This document shows positions 42,170-53,959 of a stretch of 64,000 nucleotides of DNA, piece by piece (the first letter of the stretch is position 1; each line of letters begins with the position of its first letter). Where the stretch lies: the NCBI GenBank assembly GCA_951640165.1, contig OX621242.1:22130001-22194000 (forward strand). The letters are read 5' to 3'. The stretch comes from Pseudoips prasinana. Taxonomy: Eukaryota > Arthropoda > Insecta > Lepidoptera > Nolidae. The notes below the pieces were generated by a model, which did no database searches, was not told the DNA's origin, and saw only the letters and a program-made list of their open reading frames with translations. Both the position numbers and the translations under genes were made by a program.

Positions 42170-43200
42170 CAGGCTTATTTACTTACTTCTATATAGCTAA
42201 ATAGATAATATAACAGAATCTTGCTGACCAATTTATATAATGTACTAGGATTCGGGGGGGCTTGGTGTGCAAAATACAGGCCTTGGCTTAGTTTGGACTC
42301 CAGATCTCTCACAAGTTGCAACTTCATACATTTTGTCAACTTTATTTGTTTCATGTTAATATCATGTAATTTGTGGAGATGAAATAAATCATTTTTGTAT
42401 TTTGTATTGTATGGTGTAAAGGGGGAGCACCGGAGCAGCATACCCGCGTTCCCGGTGGTACAAAAAAAAAACTAGAGAGGTGTCAAGGGACACCCGGATG
42501 GAACGAAGTTATTTCTTATTATTTATTATGTACAAAAAATCTGTATACACTCAACAAAAAAAATCGTCGCGACACCACGCTATTGAGAATTAGATATGAA
42601 AATATCTGGCTTGCTTTCTATAAGAGAGAGAGAGAGAGAGACAGACAGAGAAACATGCGCACGCCGCACAGCTGCAAAAAGTGTCGTGACAACTTTTCGT
42701 AAGATTTTTTCCGTCTATCCCCCTTTCACAACGCGCGATAAGGAACTTCGTTCCAAAAAGAAAGGTAGGTACTCATATACCTGCATGTCTCCTCCACACT
42801 ACGCGATATGCTATAATGTCACTGGGAAGCTCTCCAGTCAGGAACATGTCATTAAAACACAAAAGAAGTCCTGTAGAAGGCTTTCCATTAACCAAAAAAA
42901 TCGACAGTTGTCAACCATATCGTCTTTGTGAATCTCAAAATACTTAGGTACACTGCCTTTTCCCTATATACTCGAAGTAGCTATTTATGTATATAAAAAC
43001 AACATTTTTACTTATTCGAGATACTTTAGGGCTGACAAAATATCTACGTTTCTAGACATAAAACTCCGTAAGACTATTATGTATGATTTTTTTTCCTTGG
43101 ACTGGGACCTATAATATGAGATGATATATATTCAATGAATCATTTAGTCATTAATAACCTTCATCTATTTGAATGATGATCGGCGTATGCTTAGGCGGTA
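42170..43200. other. Gene-free segment with a GA microsatellite
   Basis: (GA)n at 42622-42642 followed by GACAGACAGAG. A 111-residue frame over it has no family support. Fragments GGCTTAGTTTGGACTCCAGATC and GAGCACCGGAGCAGC look like old retroposon tails. Confidence 0.4.
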
Positions 43201-43205
43201 GGTAC

Positions 43206-43454
43206 CCTGGGGCTCTACCGGCTAAGTCGCCGAACATCGAATCCTAAAATGGCGTATTTGAACGCCAAAGGTAAAAAATGACTTAATCAATCGTTAAATC
43301 GGCTACCATGAGCACATGTGAGGTCATAAAGGGTCGGAATCGATTGTCAACGTTGAAGCCAATTTAACGATTGATTAAGACATTTTCAACTTATATTTAT
43401 TTGAACGCTATTCACGAAAACGATGTTCGGTGACTTAGCCGGTAGAGCCCCTGG
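43206..43454. mobile_element. Foldback MITE (GGGGCTCTACCGGC family), copy 1
   Basis: Ends pair as GGGGCTCTACCGGCTAAGTC and its complement, continuing through GAACATCG. Subterminal arms (AATCGTTAAATCGGCT and its complement) also pair. 249 bp, no ORF. A second copy lies at 63171-63387. Confidence 0.75.
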
Positions 43455-44029
43455 CCAGCCAACGCTTTCCTGGAAGAAATCGCACCCAGTGCTAAAGCCA
43501 TTATTTGTACAATTTGTTTAACTTTATCTATATAGCACTTTTGGTGTACGCATGCTGATCAAGCTGATCTTGCGTTGTATAGGATTTCCATACAATGAGA
43601 GGTTAGCTTATATTGGAAATGTATAGCTTGATATGCAGCCGGGTGTACGATAAAAACTTACTAATACTAAAAGAAAATATAATAATGTCTGTATCTAGGT
43701 TAGGTCTTTTATAAATATTTTTTTTCTTTTGTAAACATTTGCGCAAGAAGACACGAGATTGATGCAAGAATCCGATTCTATTTTCAAAAACTACCAACAT
43801 TATGGGATTAGGTGTCTGTAAAGTTTTAATATAAAAATCATATATATATATAATTTATTTATTTATCAGCAAACCAACAGCTATTTTACACATTTTAGAC
43901 ATTGCAATACAAAACAGGAAGCCAATTACAGGTTTTCACTAATAGTAATTGATTATACAGTTAAAAGGTGTTAATTCCATATTTAGGTTTCTTAATGCTA
44001 ATTATATATCGCTTTACTTTATATTACTT

Positions 44030-44253
44030 ACTTACTTTACTATATATTACTTACAAAGACATCAAGGCTTAGACACCGCTTTGCTGCACTATTCGTAAGT
44101 GTGTACGGATCTGGGTTATGCTTTTTACATAACTTATTAAAATTTTTGCTCGCTCTTATCAGGAATGAATTTTTCTACGATATTTAGTTGAAACTCTGGG
44201 AATAAACAAGGGGGGATTGAAACGGATTACATTACGGGAACGTCAATTTTATG
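44030..44253 (-). pseudogene. Jockey-like LINE C-terminal relic, left part
   Basis: On the minus strand a decayed frame resembles the end of jockey-type ORF2 (YISSKNSFLIRASKNFNKLC). It would continue the fragment at 45633-45890 once the R1-like insertion between them is removed. Weak on its own. Confidence 0.35.
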
Positions 44254-45584
44254 AGACATAATATATTTTTTTTTTTTTTTTTAAACGGGACTAGTCCCTC
44301 CCTCTTACCCACCACTGCAACTCCTGTAAGCCAGGATCAACAGTGGCACACAATGAAATGACACTGAGCGGTGAAGCTCAGGCATGTCCCGGGGAATCGC
44401 TTTAACTGTCTTGGATCCCGCAACGAATTTAATCAGAAACAGAAAAAAAAGGAGGAGTTAGAAAATGAATAGTTCCACTTCCCTCCAGAGCAAAGCGGGA
44501 GACAGAATGATGTAAAGAGGCTATAGCCTCATAAAATGAGAGATTTGCAACTAGAGAAGCCAGCTGCAAAAGCACCGAGGATCAATTTAAGGGTCCTAAG
44601 TGAGCTGTTATATTTGATTCCAATAGTAGGTATGGCAAAAACGCTTAAACGCACGGAAGTTGTTCCTTGTTGCTACAAGATCCGTATAATAAACTACTCC
44701 AGATATTGGTTGCAAGCTGTTTAACATAATATCACGCTGATTTTGCCAGAGATCACACTCCCACAGGATGTGGTGAGCAGTTTGTTCATATTCGTTACCG
44801 GATGTTGAGCACAGACAGATTGGTGAAGATACTAATTTGAAACTATACAATTTACTTTTAAAATTGCCGTGTCCGGTAAGAAATTGTGCAACACAATGGT
44901 CTATGATTAGCCAAGTTTTATTTAACCGTTCGCGTACGTCCGGAAAGAACTGGTGCAGATGGCGACCCTTGGTTGACGTATTCCATCTACATTGCCATTC
45001 ATTTAGTAGTTCGTTATTTAAGTCAGCTATTGGCATAAATAGCCTGGTTATTTTCGCACGGTCGCGTAATGATAAGAAATCATTTTCTAAATTATCGCGC
45101 GTAGAATAATACATTGCTGCTCGTCTTTGTACTTCAAGATCAACCGGTAGTACACCCGCTAGGACAGGTAGGGCCTCTGTGCTCACTGTTCTATAGGCTT
45201 TACACAGAAATATCAACGCCAACCTCTGGCTTTGTAGTAATTTACGGCGAGCAGCTCCGATGGTAGCCCTATCAGCCCACACAGGCGAGCCGTAGCATAT
45301 ACACCCAAGATAGGTTGCCCCGTAAATGATTTTAAGAGTATTAAAAGAGAGGCCCCAGGTTGCCGTCGATATCCTTGTAAGTGCAAAAAAGTTTCGCTTA
45401 GCTTTTTCCCCAACTGATTTAATATGTTCTATAAACGAGAAATTCTTTTCTAAAACTAAACCCAAATAACAGGTTGATATTTTGCGTTTTACAGTAACAT
45501 TATTAAGTTTTACGCCCGGGGGGGATTTTAGTTCACCTTTAAGAAGGAGTTGGTAGGTTTTATGAGGAGCAAATGTAAGGCGAT

Positions 45585-45621
<37 letters not shown>

Positions 45622-45632
45622 ACATAATATAT
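44254..45632 (-). mobile_element. 5'-truncated R1-like LINE with 13-bp target duplication
   Basis: AGACATAATATAT at 44254-44266 and 45620-45632 is the target duplication. Between them the element runs on the minus strand, with a 17-nt poly(A) tail (T tract 44266-44282) and, unusually, 28 A on the + strand at its 5' junction (45593-45620). It is inserted in a jockey-like relic. Confidence 0.8.
44608..45590 (-). pseudogene. R1-type ORF2 C-terminal part
   Basis: Open minus-strand frame covering the region after the RT domain (KNRLTFAPHKTYQLLLKGEL, then LGLVLEKNFSFIEHIKSVG) and the Cys/His end CLCSTSGNEYEQTAHHILWEC, as in R1/TRAS-group proteins. The endonuclease and RT core are missing, so the copy is dead by 5' truncation. 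The remaining frame is uninterrupted. Confidence 0.75.
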
Positions 45633-45890
45633 ACTTAATAAATATAAAATATCAGAGGTATCACGACGTATTTTAAGAGGCAGAAAGTGAAACATTTTAC
45701 ATAGCTCGAGATAATTCTCCGAACTATATCTTACCTTTGCACGAAAACACAAATATTTCACAAATCGCTTCTGTATGGCTTCGATTTGATCAATATTTAA
45801 ATTATAGTTGGGATTCCAAACAGAAGACGCGTACTCCAAATTACTCCTTACAAATGCGCAGTATAATATTTTAAAAGTCTTAATTTAATT
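45633..45890 (-). pseudogene. Jockey-like LINE ORF2 fragment
   Basis: Minus strand: LEYASSVWNPNYNLNIDQIE, AIQKRFVKYL, LPLKIRRDTSDILYLLSIYY. This is the post-RT region of jockey-type proteins. The frame is cut at the target site of the R1-like insertion. Confidence 0.7.
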
Positions 45891-45894
45891 AAAT

Positions 45895-47095
45895 ATAACA
45901 TTAGGAAATAAAAAAAACGGCGCGCGATTCCTTAAGCTAATGCTAGTCTTGTATAGGCAGTGAAACAAGATCAAGGATTTTTACAAATCGGAAAGAGAAA
46001 TGAAGCAATCAGCTGAAATATGTGCCGTCGTTTATTTCCCTGTGGATTTATGTTAATTAGGTTTGTTTTGAGGTTGATAAACAATATAACCGAACTGGGC
46101 GAGTTGATATTGAAATTCTTCATTCACAACGCGTACTTGACCTGTTTTTATAATCTGTCTGCGCAAAGGGTATAAATAAATATTTCAAAATCACTCACGT
46201 TTTTATAATATTATTACTGATACAAATTGTATATATGAGGACGATATAAGGCATATATTGGAATAATATGTCAATTACAGTATTTTCCTTGGACTTTGTC
46301 CGTTTTTAGTGTTAGGGTTCCGCTATTAACAATAGATAACGCTGTTAACAATAGGATTCCAAAAATTAATAAAAGGATTTTTATTTCCACTATCAAATTA
46401 CTATTAATAAATATGGGACTACATACTTAAAATGAGTTTATGATGTTCTTTTGCTTGATAAATCCACCTCGCGCTTTGTTGTTTTATTATTTAGTAAAGT
46501 ATTAAAACTAAAAAACATAACTTACACCGAATAGATAGATAGTTAAAAAGGCTCGAAATTGGTGGAACATCTTAGTAATCTCCTTTTGTTCATAACAACT
46601 TAGCTATTATGACAATATATGACGTATAATGTAAGTTACGTCTAATATATTTAAATTAATAGTGAAATTTCTTACTTAACGCCATAACTTTGATTCTAAT
46701 ATCAACAAAAAAATATCTGTATAAGAAATAAAAAAAATACTCTTCTGAATAGCTTTTCGACTTTCCTTTTGTAAATAATGTTCTATGTACAGACATATTT
46801 CAGTCGTTAGTTTTATAATAATCTAGTGACCAGTGTTTCGAAGTACCATCCCATTACTATTTTATGGACTAAATATTATCTCCCCGGATGAAAAAAGATG
46901 TGTTGATTCCCAGTTCAATCACATATTAAGCTCACTCAGGTGATATTGGCAAATCGATAGATTATGCGAGGTAAGCTACGATAACACGTAGCGTTATGGG
47001 AATACTTGATTAAAATTCTAACTATTAAACATTTATTTATTCTGTAGTCTTAAAGGGTGTAGGACTATTGACCAATACCCGCAGTGGCAGGTTAT
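45895..47095. other. Gene-free AT-rich segment
   Basis: Nothing with protein, RNA or repeat support was seen. Confidence 0.4.
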
Positions 47096-47120
47096 AGCCC
47101 GAGGAGATGATAGATATAGG

Positions 47121-47334
47121 CCGAGGAGTATAATAATAATAATATCCTCCTAGCCGAATTTCGGCCACGGCGGCCAGTCTCAACAGAGATTAGCCATCTG
47201 CGCGGGACATATTATAGTGCTCAAGTGTGTGCGCAAACACAGGAGCACTTTCTATTCCATTACTCTCATGATCCGATGGGACGCCTGTGCGACACGACCG
47301 GAAAGAGGTCAGGTACAGGCCCGAGGAGTATAAT
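47121..47334 (-). mobile_element. 3'-end fragment of RTE-like LINE with 14-bp target duplication
   Basis: CCGAGGAGTATAAT flanks the insert at 47121-47134 and 47321-47334. The insert reads, on the minus strand, a 3' UTR ending GCCGTGGCCGAAATTCGGC, TAGGAGGATATT and (ATT)n. The tail matches the last ~35 bp of the full-length LINE at 48569-52444. Confidence 0.7.
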
Positions 47335-47361
47335 TAGCCATTAACATGGCTAATTATACTC
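47326..47361. repeat. Perfect 16-bp-arm hairpin overlapping the right target duplication
   Basis: GAGTATAATTAGCCAT (47326-47341), loop TAAC, exact complement 47346-47361. Located at the 5' junction of the LINE fragment. Confidence 0.82.
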
Positions 47362-47379
47362 TTGCTGAGGTGTCTCCAA

Positions 47380-48165
47380 AGGTGCCAAATTGACCGCAAA
47401 ATAAGTAGTTAACTCTTTTATGGGGCAATGTATAAGATTCTATAACAAACTTTCCAGTGATATCCGAGAAATATCTAATTTTAAAAGCCAAATTGTGTCG
47501 TAGGGCTTACTACAAAACTTCTGATTATTTAAGTGACAAAATAGCTTTCGATTGAGTCGGTCTAATTTAACACATTTAAATACAATGTAATTTTTTGTTA
47601 AGAAATAAATATTTTAAAAATGGATTCCTACTGAGTTTTCTGGCAGTGTATCTCAGTAGCTGCCACGCTAAGGTAAAAAAATATTGTCGGTTCCACACAA
47701 ATGTAATATTTTTATGGAATAAATAAACTTTGAATTTTGACCATCGATATATCGAGGTTTAAGTATTATGGAAACGCCACCATGTCAGTCCCAAAACCAG
47801 GAACATAACTTAAAACACATCCAATTACAACGAGGCGTGAGACGGGGACTATATACATATCTCTCAAACTGTTCACCACTCCATTGGAAGGTCTCTTCAA
47901 GCCTCGGGACTGGAGACCATGGAAGACTTCACATACAATGCAAGATGATCTTAATAGAGCCTCTCAAGGAGTGATGCGAGCTTTAGACGAACAGTGATAA
48001 GACGAAAATAATATCGAACTGTTATGTTAACTGTCCATCTGGTTTCACCCACTTAAATGAAGGTTGGAAACTGTACTCAAAGTTGTAGACGACTAGATTT
48101 ACCTAGGACATATCATCTAACTAGGTAGGTCAAACTTTGAGTAAGAGGTATATCGCCGAAGCAAA
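47380..48165. other. Gene-free segment
   Basis: A possible old LINE tail (AAGAAATAAATATTTTAAAAA, and GGAATAAATAAACTTTGAATTTTGA near 47720) is the only pattern seen. Confidence 0.35.
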
Positions 48166-48169
48166 TTCA

Positions 48170-48279
48170 AATTTCTTTATTTCTATATCATACATCAATC
48201 ATAAAATACACAATAAATTGGTTTTTACCAATTTATTGTGTATTTTATGATTGATGTATGATGTAGAAATAAAGAAATT
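48170..48279. repeat. Near-perfect 53-bp-arm hairpin
   Basis: Arms 48170-48222 and 48227-48279 pair with at most two mismatches around a TTTT loop (centre TTGGT-TTTT-ACCAA). One of the longest hairpins in the window; no ORF and no flanking duplication recognised. Confidence 0.88.
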
Positions 48280-48438
48280 AAGTAATTTGGACCATATCGC
48301 TTGCTAGAGACTGGTGTCTGTACTAGACAAACTTGTACTATAGATCACCAAGAACTCCCCTGACGGAATAATAGTGGTGTGAAATCTTGGTACATTTTTT
48401 ATATAAGAGAGTCACGTTAGTAAGTAGTTAGTTGGATC

Positions 48439-48441
48439 GTG

Positions 48442-48474
<33 letters not shown>

Positions 48475-48512
48475 TGTATATATAGATATATAATGTGTGT
48501 GTGTGTGTGGAT
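48439..48512. repeat. (TG)n / (TA)n microsatellite
   Basis: Two TG tracts separated by TATATATAGATATATAA. Confidence 0.9.
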
Positions 48513-48568
48513 ACATAATATAAACTGGATATGACAGAAGTGCTCCAGTAGCTATATAATCCGCGAGC

Positions 48569-51500
48569 TCCAGTAGCTATGTAGCCGTGTGGTGCCGGCG
48601 GAATAGAATAACACCACCCCATGTCGTCCCGTGGGTATCGTAAAAGGCGATTATGAGAGAGTGAAGAAGTACGGACCCCTTGTAACTCTCTCACTCTTAT
48701 ACTGTTTCAACTATCCGAGTTTTTCTCCGGTCGTAACGGTCCCCGTTCCACTGGGTCCAGAAAGACAAGGATGAGTATGTGCACATGTGTCTCGCGCGTA
48801 CACCTTTGCACGTTAATATATCCTGCGCAACTGACCGCTTCCGTAAAAAGGACTCCGATTTAGCTAAGTCCTATGGCGATGGGGGGAAGTAGTGAAGCTT
48901 GACGGGATGCGCGTTGGGTTTTGTCTGACTCCTGCATGTAGGCGGCCTTGGGGGTGTAGTATATACATCGTGGTCGTTTCGGCTCTGCAGTGGGGTGACA
49001 GAGCTGATCCGGCAGCACCCGGGGTGACAAAGCAGCCCTATTCAGGGAGGCACTGCTTTCCTCGCTTAGCCGGGGAGGGGGCTAGAAAAGGTGCCCTAAA
49101 CAAATGCTCACTCCATCCCATAAGGAGGGTAGCAACCGCGGCTGCCTCCGCATCTCAAATTCGCGGTCGACGCTACAAAAAAAATAATTTTAAAACATCA
49201 ACATCAATGACGTTCGGCGCGTGGAATGTGCGTACACTTCTTGACCGTGAGGAAAATGCCTGTCCCGAGCGAAAGACTGCTATTGTAGCTCGAGAACTTC
49301 ATCGCTATAATATTGATGTAGCTGCACTCAGCGAAACACATCTCCCCGATGAAGGAGAGCTGGTAGAACAAGGCGGCGGTTACACTTTCTTTTGGAAAGG
49401 ACTAGCAGCCTCAGAGCAGCGAAGGTCAGGTGTAGGCTTTGCTGTACGGAATAACCTTGCCAAGCAGCTACAGGAGTACCCTGTACACATCTCCGACCGC
49501 ATTACCACATTGCGCCTTCACATGGATCACGACAACTACCTTAATATCGTCAGTGTCTATGCCCCTACGCTAGATAAATCTGACGAAATTAACGACAACT
49601 TCTACGAAACGTTAACGCGGTGCCTAAAGTGTATCCGGCCGAGAGAACAGATCTTACTCCTGGGTGACTTCAACGCTAGAGTGGGACGAGATTACGAAGC
49701 ATGGCCTAAAGTTCTGGGTAGACATGGTGCTGGTAATATGAACAGCAACGGCCAGCTATTGCTTAGTCTTTGTGCACAATCAGATCTTGCAATTACGAAT
49801 ACAATGTTCAGATTGCCTGCCAAGTATAAGACAACATGGATGCATCCGAGATCCAAGCACTGGCACCTTATTGATTATGCTATTGTCCGTCAAAAAGATT
49901 TGTTTCAAGTCCAAGTTACCCGTGTCATGCGTGGTGCTCACTGTTGGAGTGATCATCGGCTTGTTATCACAAAGTTGCGTCTTCGGCTTCGACGGCATTG
50001 CAGATCGGAAAGACCAAAACAGAAACGTTTGAATATTGAACGACTCCAAGATGCTAACACGAGGGCAAAATATGCCGAAACCTTGAGCAGTGCTGTGCTG
50101 CCCCTCGAACTAAACTACGGTGAGGTTAATACTGTCTGGGAGTCCCTATCTTCTCATATTCTCGACACCGCTACATTGACTTTGGGTTCGAAACTCCGAA
50201 AACATGAGGACTGGTTTGATGAGAATGATATAGTACTAACAGATGCTATTGATAAGCACCGTCGGCTCTTGAGACAGCACAACGGATCATATGGAGGCGA
50301 AAGAGTTACAGACATTCGTGGTAGTGAGTTGGAACTGCGTAAAGTCGCACGAAAAGTGAAGGAGAAATGGTGGCAGGAGAGGGCTCGTCGAATGCAGTGG
50401 CTCGCTGATACTAACCAGCTCGGTGGGTTTTACGCTGAGGTGCGAGACCTACTCGGTACATCCTCTACGGCAAAAGTCCCACTGAGGCCGACTAGTGGCG
50501 AAGGGCTTCTTACAAGCAGGGAGGTAATACTTGAGCGATGGGTGGAGCACTTTAACACCCTACTTAACGTGGATCATCCTGTTGATTTAGATCACATTCG
50601 CTCCCTACCTCAACAACCGCTTGCCTACAAGCTTGATGAACCAGTCTCACTACACGAGGTTACTCTTGCTATCAAGCAACAGCAAAATAAACGCGCGGTT
50701 GGTGCCGACTCCATACCAGGAGAACTATTGAAATACGGCGGTGAGGATTTGTACACGGCGATGTGGAAACTTTTTGTCATTATATGGGAAAAAGAACAAG
50801 TCCCTCACACTTTTAAATTATCTCTCATTCGGGCCCTTTATAAGGGCAAAGGTGACCGAGCTGATTGCAATTCTTACCGCGGTATTTCCCTACTCTCAGT
50901 TCCTGGAAAAGTCTTTGCTAGAGTTCTCCTAAACCGCCTCAGGGATTTATCTGAAAAGATTCTGCCAGAATCTCAGTTTGGCTTCCGACCTGACCGTGGT
51001 ACGTGCGAGGCAATCTTCTCATTACGACAATTGCAAGAAAAAAGCAGAGAACAGGGCCGTCATATGTATCTTTGTTTTGTTGACCTTGAAAAGGCGTTCG
51101 ACAGTGTACCGCGAGACGCAATCTGGATAGTGTTGCGGAAACTTGGATGCACGCATAAGTTTGTGAGACTTCTGAGACTCCTGCATGACAATACGCAGAG
51201 CTGCGTCACTATAAATGATGACCAGTCAGAGTTTTTCCCCGTTACCTGTGGGGTTAAACAAGGGTGTGTCCTCGCACCCACACTTTTCGCGTTATACTTT
51301 GCACTCGTAGTTCAGGAAGTCTTAAAGACAACCGCTGAAGGAATCCGCATCCGCTTCCGCAATGATGGCAATCTTTTTAACTTAGCCAGACTGAAGGCTC
51401 GTACGATAGTATCTTATGCACTGATCACAGAGATCGTCTATGCAGATGATCTGTGCTTTATTGCCGACTCCCCAGATGGCCTGCAGCAACTTATGACAAA

Positions 51501-52444
51501 GTTGCACGAGTCTAGCCGTAGTTTTGGTCTAAAGATAAGTGTCAGAAAAACGGAAGTGATGTCTTTAGATATTCACGGTCAAGAAACACTGACCATTAAA
51601 CTCGGCGAAGATAAACTAAAGCAAATCAATACATTTCGTTATCTGGGCAGCACAATAACATCAAAGTGTGACCTTGATGCTGAAATCAACAGTCGGATCG
51701 GGGCCGCAGCAGCGGTATTCGGTAAGCTGGATTGCAGGGTTTTTAGCTCACATGACCTCAAGTTGACTACCAAAATTGGAATATATAAGGCGGTGGTGTT
51801 GCCGAACTTACTGTACTCTTCGGAGTCTTGGACAGTCTACCGCCGCCATTTACGTACGCTGGATCGTTTTCACCTGAGATGTCTGCGCAAAATACTCAAC
51901 ATCCGTTGGTCTGATTGCATTCGGAATACGGAAGTGCTGTGGAGAGCTAATATTATGGGGATTGAGGCTTACCTCATCAAGCGACAACTCCGTTGGTGTG
52001 GACATGTGCTGCGAATGTCAGATCAACGTACGGCAAAATGCATCTTTTTCTCTGAACTTGAGAAGGGCAAGCGCAAGCATGGCGGACAACTTCTCAGGTA
52101 CAAAGATGTACTTAAACGCCATATGAAAAAATGTAACATAACGCCTTCAGACTGGCAGAAAATAGCCGCTCGACGACCAGTATGGAGGTCTTTGGTGAAA
52201 ACCAAAGTCATTAACTTTGAGGATAATCGCCGCTCGGAACTAGATGCTCGACGCGATGAACTGAAAGCACGCCCACCTTGTGCTATCACTTACAATTACG
52301 GCAATGGTGTGCTCACTTGCCCGCACTGTGCGCGGACTTTTACCAATAAGATTGGTTACGTTAGCCACACACGAGCACACCAACGTCAGATAGAACGGAG
52401 TTGAAGAGGTCGCCGTGGCCGAAATCGGTCGAGGGAGATTATAT
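48569..52444 (+). mobile_element. Full-length RTE/BovB-like LINE with intact ORF and 12-bp target duplication
   Basis: TAATCCGCGAGC at 48557-48568 and 52445-52456 flanks a 3,876-bp element: about 320-bp 5' UTR (with TGTCGTCCCGTGGGTATCGT), a single long ORF, and a 40-bp 3' UTR ending GCCGTGGCCGAAATCGG..GATTATAT. The uninterrupted ORF and exact target duplication suggest a recent insertion that may still be active. Confidence 0.88.
48907..52404 (+). CDS. LINE endonuclease / reverse transcriptase with C-terminal C2H2 zinc finger
   Basis: The open frame runs from 48892 (GTG) with the first ATG at 48907 and a second good start at 49207 (TFGAWNV). Numbering from 48892: APE-type endonuclease 106-360 with N112, E148 (SETH), D259/N261 (GDFN), D328 and D354-H355 (SDH), all present; RT about 590-910 with D731 ([10 protein letters not shown]) and the YADD box 850-853; C-terminal region with [10 protein letters not shown]; then a classical C2H2 finger C1143-x2-C1146-x12-H1159-x3-H1163. 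The EN part is of the CFDP2/BovB kind. No separate ORF1 was found. The protein nicks target DNA and primes reverse transcription there. Confidence 0.9.
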   Translation: MRVGFCLTPACRRPWGCSIYIVVVSALQWGDRADPAAPGVTKQPYSGRHCFPRLAGEGARKGALNKCSLHPIRRVATAAASASQIRGRRYKKNNFKTSTSMTFGAWNVRTLLDREENACPERKTAIVARELHRYNIDVAALSETHLPDEGELVEQGGGYTFFWKGLAASEQRRSGVGFAVRNNLAKQLQEYPVHISDRITTLRLHMDHDNYLNIVSVYAPTLDKSDEINDNFYETLTRCLKCIRPREQILLLGDFNARVGRDYEAWPKVLGRHGAGNMNSNGQLLLSLCAQSDLAITNTMFRLPAKYKTTWMHPRSKHWHLIDYAIVRQKDLFQVQVTRVMRGAHCWSDHRLVITKLRLRLRRHCRSERPKQKRLNIERLQDANTRAKYAETLSSAVLPLELNYGEVNTVWESLSSHILDTATLTLGSKLRKHEDWFDENDIVLTDAIDKHRRLLRQHNGSYGGERVTDIRGSELELRKVARKVKEKWWQERARRMQWLADTNQLGGFYAEVRDLLGTSSTAKVPLRPTSGEGLLTSREVILERWVEHFNTLLNVDHPVDLDHIRSLPQQPLAYKLDEPVSLHEVTLAIKQQQNKRAVGADSIPGELLKYGGEDLYTAMWKLFVIIWEKEQVPHTFKLSLIRALYKGKGDRADCNSYRGISLLSVPGKVFARVLLNRLRDLSEKILPESQFGFRPDRGTCEAIFSLRQLQEKSREQGRHMYLCFVDLEKAFDSVPRDAIWIVLRKLGCTHKFVRLLRLLHDNTQSCVTINDDQSEFFPVTCGVKQGCVLAPTLFALYFALVVQEVLKTTAEGIRIRFRNDGNLFNLARLKARTIVSYALITEIVYADDLCFIADSPDGLQQLMTKLHESSRSFGLKISVRKTEVMSLDIHGQETLTIKLGEDKLKQINTFRYLGSTITSKCDLDAEINSRIGAAAAVFGKLDCRVFSSHDLKLTTKIGIYKAVVLPNLLYSSESWTVYRRHLRTLDRFHLRCLRKILNIRWSDCIRNTEVLWRANIMGIEAYLIKRQLRWCGHVLRMSDQRTAKCIFFSELEKGKRKHGGQLLRYKDVLKRHMKKCNITPSDWQKIAARRPVWRSLVKTKVINFEDNRRSELDARRDELKARPPCAITYNYGNGVLTCPHCARTFTNKIGYVSHTRAHQRQIERS

Positions 52445-52861
52445 TAATCCGCGAGCCAGTTTTGTACAAGGCGGTTTACAGGATTTTTTTGTTAGGTAAA
52501 AAATCTTTATTTGTTTATTGGCCTCGTTGTATAGGTGATTACCAAAGTATATATAAAACTGTTGAGTAAAGGAAGTATTGTTGGGAGAAACAGGAAACAA
52601 GAGTTCCTTGTTAGGAGTAATTACTAACTCAGAACTGAAACAAGATTAATCAATCGAATTTGAACACGAATGCGCTTTACTATTTATAATATATTACATT
52701 TCGGCGTGATGTATAAAGATTTTTCAGTAACCAACTTGTAATAAATCAAATCCAGTTTGAGCATAGCTGAAAATATAGGAATAAGATGGTGTTAAAGCGT
52801 CTTAATTGCGATAAGATAATGGAATATCGCATGCATTGTATAAATTCGAGTATGAACACTA

Positions 52862-52930
52862 CGGTGCGGTGGCGGAGCGGTTAACGCACATGGGAATACC
52901 GCGTGGTTCATGCGTTCTTTTCCTACTCGC
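52862..52930 (+). repeat. tRNA-like SINE relic
   Basis: GGTGGCGGAGCGGTTAACGC fits an A box region, but the B box is decayed (GGTTCATGCGTTC). Unlike families A and B. Probably a third SINE type rather than a tRNA gene. Confidence 0.35.
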
Positions 52931-53570
52931 TTTTGAATTTATCCAAGTCATTTAAAATATTTCTGAAACTTCATAGCTGAATACTTCATCCTATGAGTTC
53001 CAAAAAAAAAAAACCAAGGCGAAGTCATCTTCAAAAGATATGATTTTTACCGTAGGGGAAACTTAAGATTGACAGACTACTGACTCATCTAAGAAGCGTT
53101 CGGGAAGCTTCATAACATCTTCACTGAGCAACAACAAGGTCAAGCGGAGCCCTAAGACATCTGGCAAATTAAATTACAAACTCAGTACCCAACCCTTTCA
53201 TCTATCGGATTTTGGCGGTCCGTCCAAGTTAAATTTTCAATTATTTTATTTTAAATACATGTTTATTATACTACACTCGTGGAAAAATTTAGAGGAACGC
53301 AAAAACAAGGTTAAATATTTCCGTTTCGTATCTGTTATTGTAATTATCGTACATACTGGCCTCAAATATTATTAAATCATATTTAAAAAACGAATGTCTT
53401 GGTGAATGAGTTAATTTTCGAATTTCATTTGTTTTTTCCGTAATTATTGCATAATGCGTTCTTTCATACTACGAAAATCTAGCTTTGAATTTAAGTTTAT
53501 ATTTAGGTTTTGTTATAATTTTTGACCTGACTGTTTTGTTTATGGTGTTAAATGTGAACTCACACTTTTT

Positions 53571-53604
53571 TAGGTAGGTTTACTTAACAAAGTAAACCTA
53601 CCTA
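53571..53604. repeat. Perfect 15-bp-arm hairpin
   Basis: TAGGTAGGTTTACTT, 4-nt loop AACA, exact complement. Confidence 0.85.
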
Positions 53605-53959
53605 ATTAAAACTCATTCTAAAAGTAGCTGTAATGGAAGTGTAGCGGTAAAATTGAAGAAAAAAGGTATAAGTAGGTTTACATTTTTTATGAATCTCTTT
53701 GCATGTTCCTTCTATAAAATGTTTGGGCGGCTATTTCAAGGTGCGGATGTAATTAGCGTGGCGAGGTTGCGGCAGTAAGGGAGAGATTAGCCAACTGCAC
53801 AGGTGTAGCGTTGCGCCTTCTTGGTACATTTGATGCATACCTATACTCCATGGAATAACTTAGCAAAATCTGTTTGTCCAGAAGTATTAAGCCCGATTTA
53901 CCCTAAAAATTATAAAAATACCTTTTAATATTTTGATTTATATAAGTATTACTAATAAA

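Larger units (their letters stand above)
52470..53955. other. Gene-free segment with small relics
   Basis: Holds a tRNA-like relic (52862), a hairpin (53571) and, at about 53735-53820, a decayed GAGATTAGCCAACTGCACAGG fragment of the RTE-like LINE 3' UTR family. No coding region. Confidence 0.4.
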
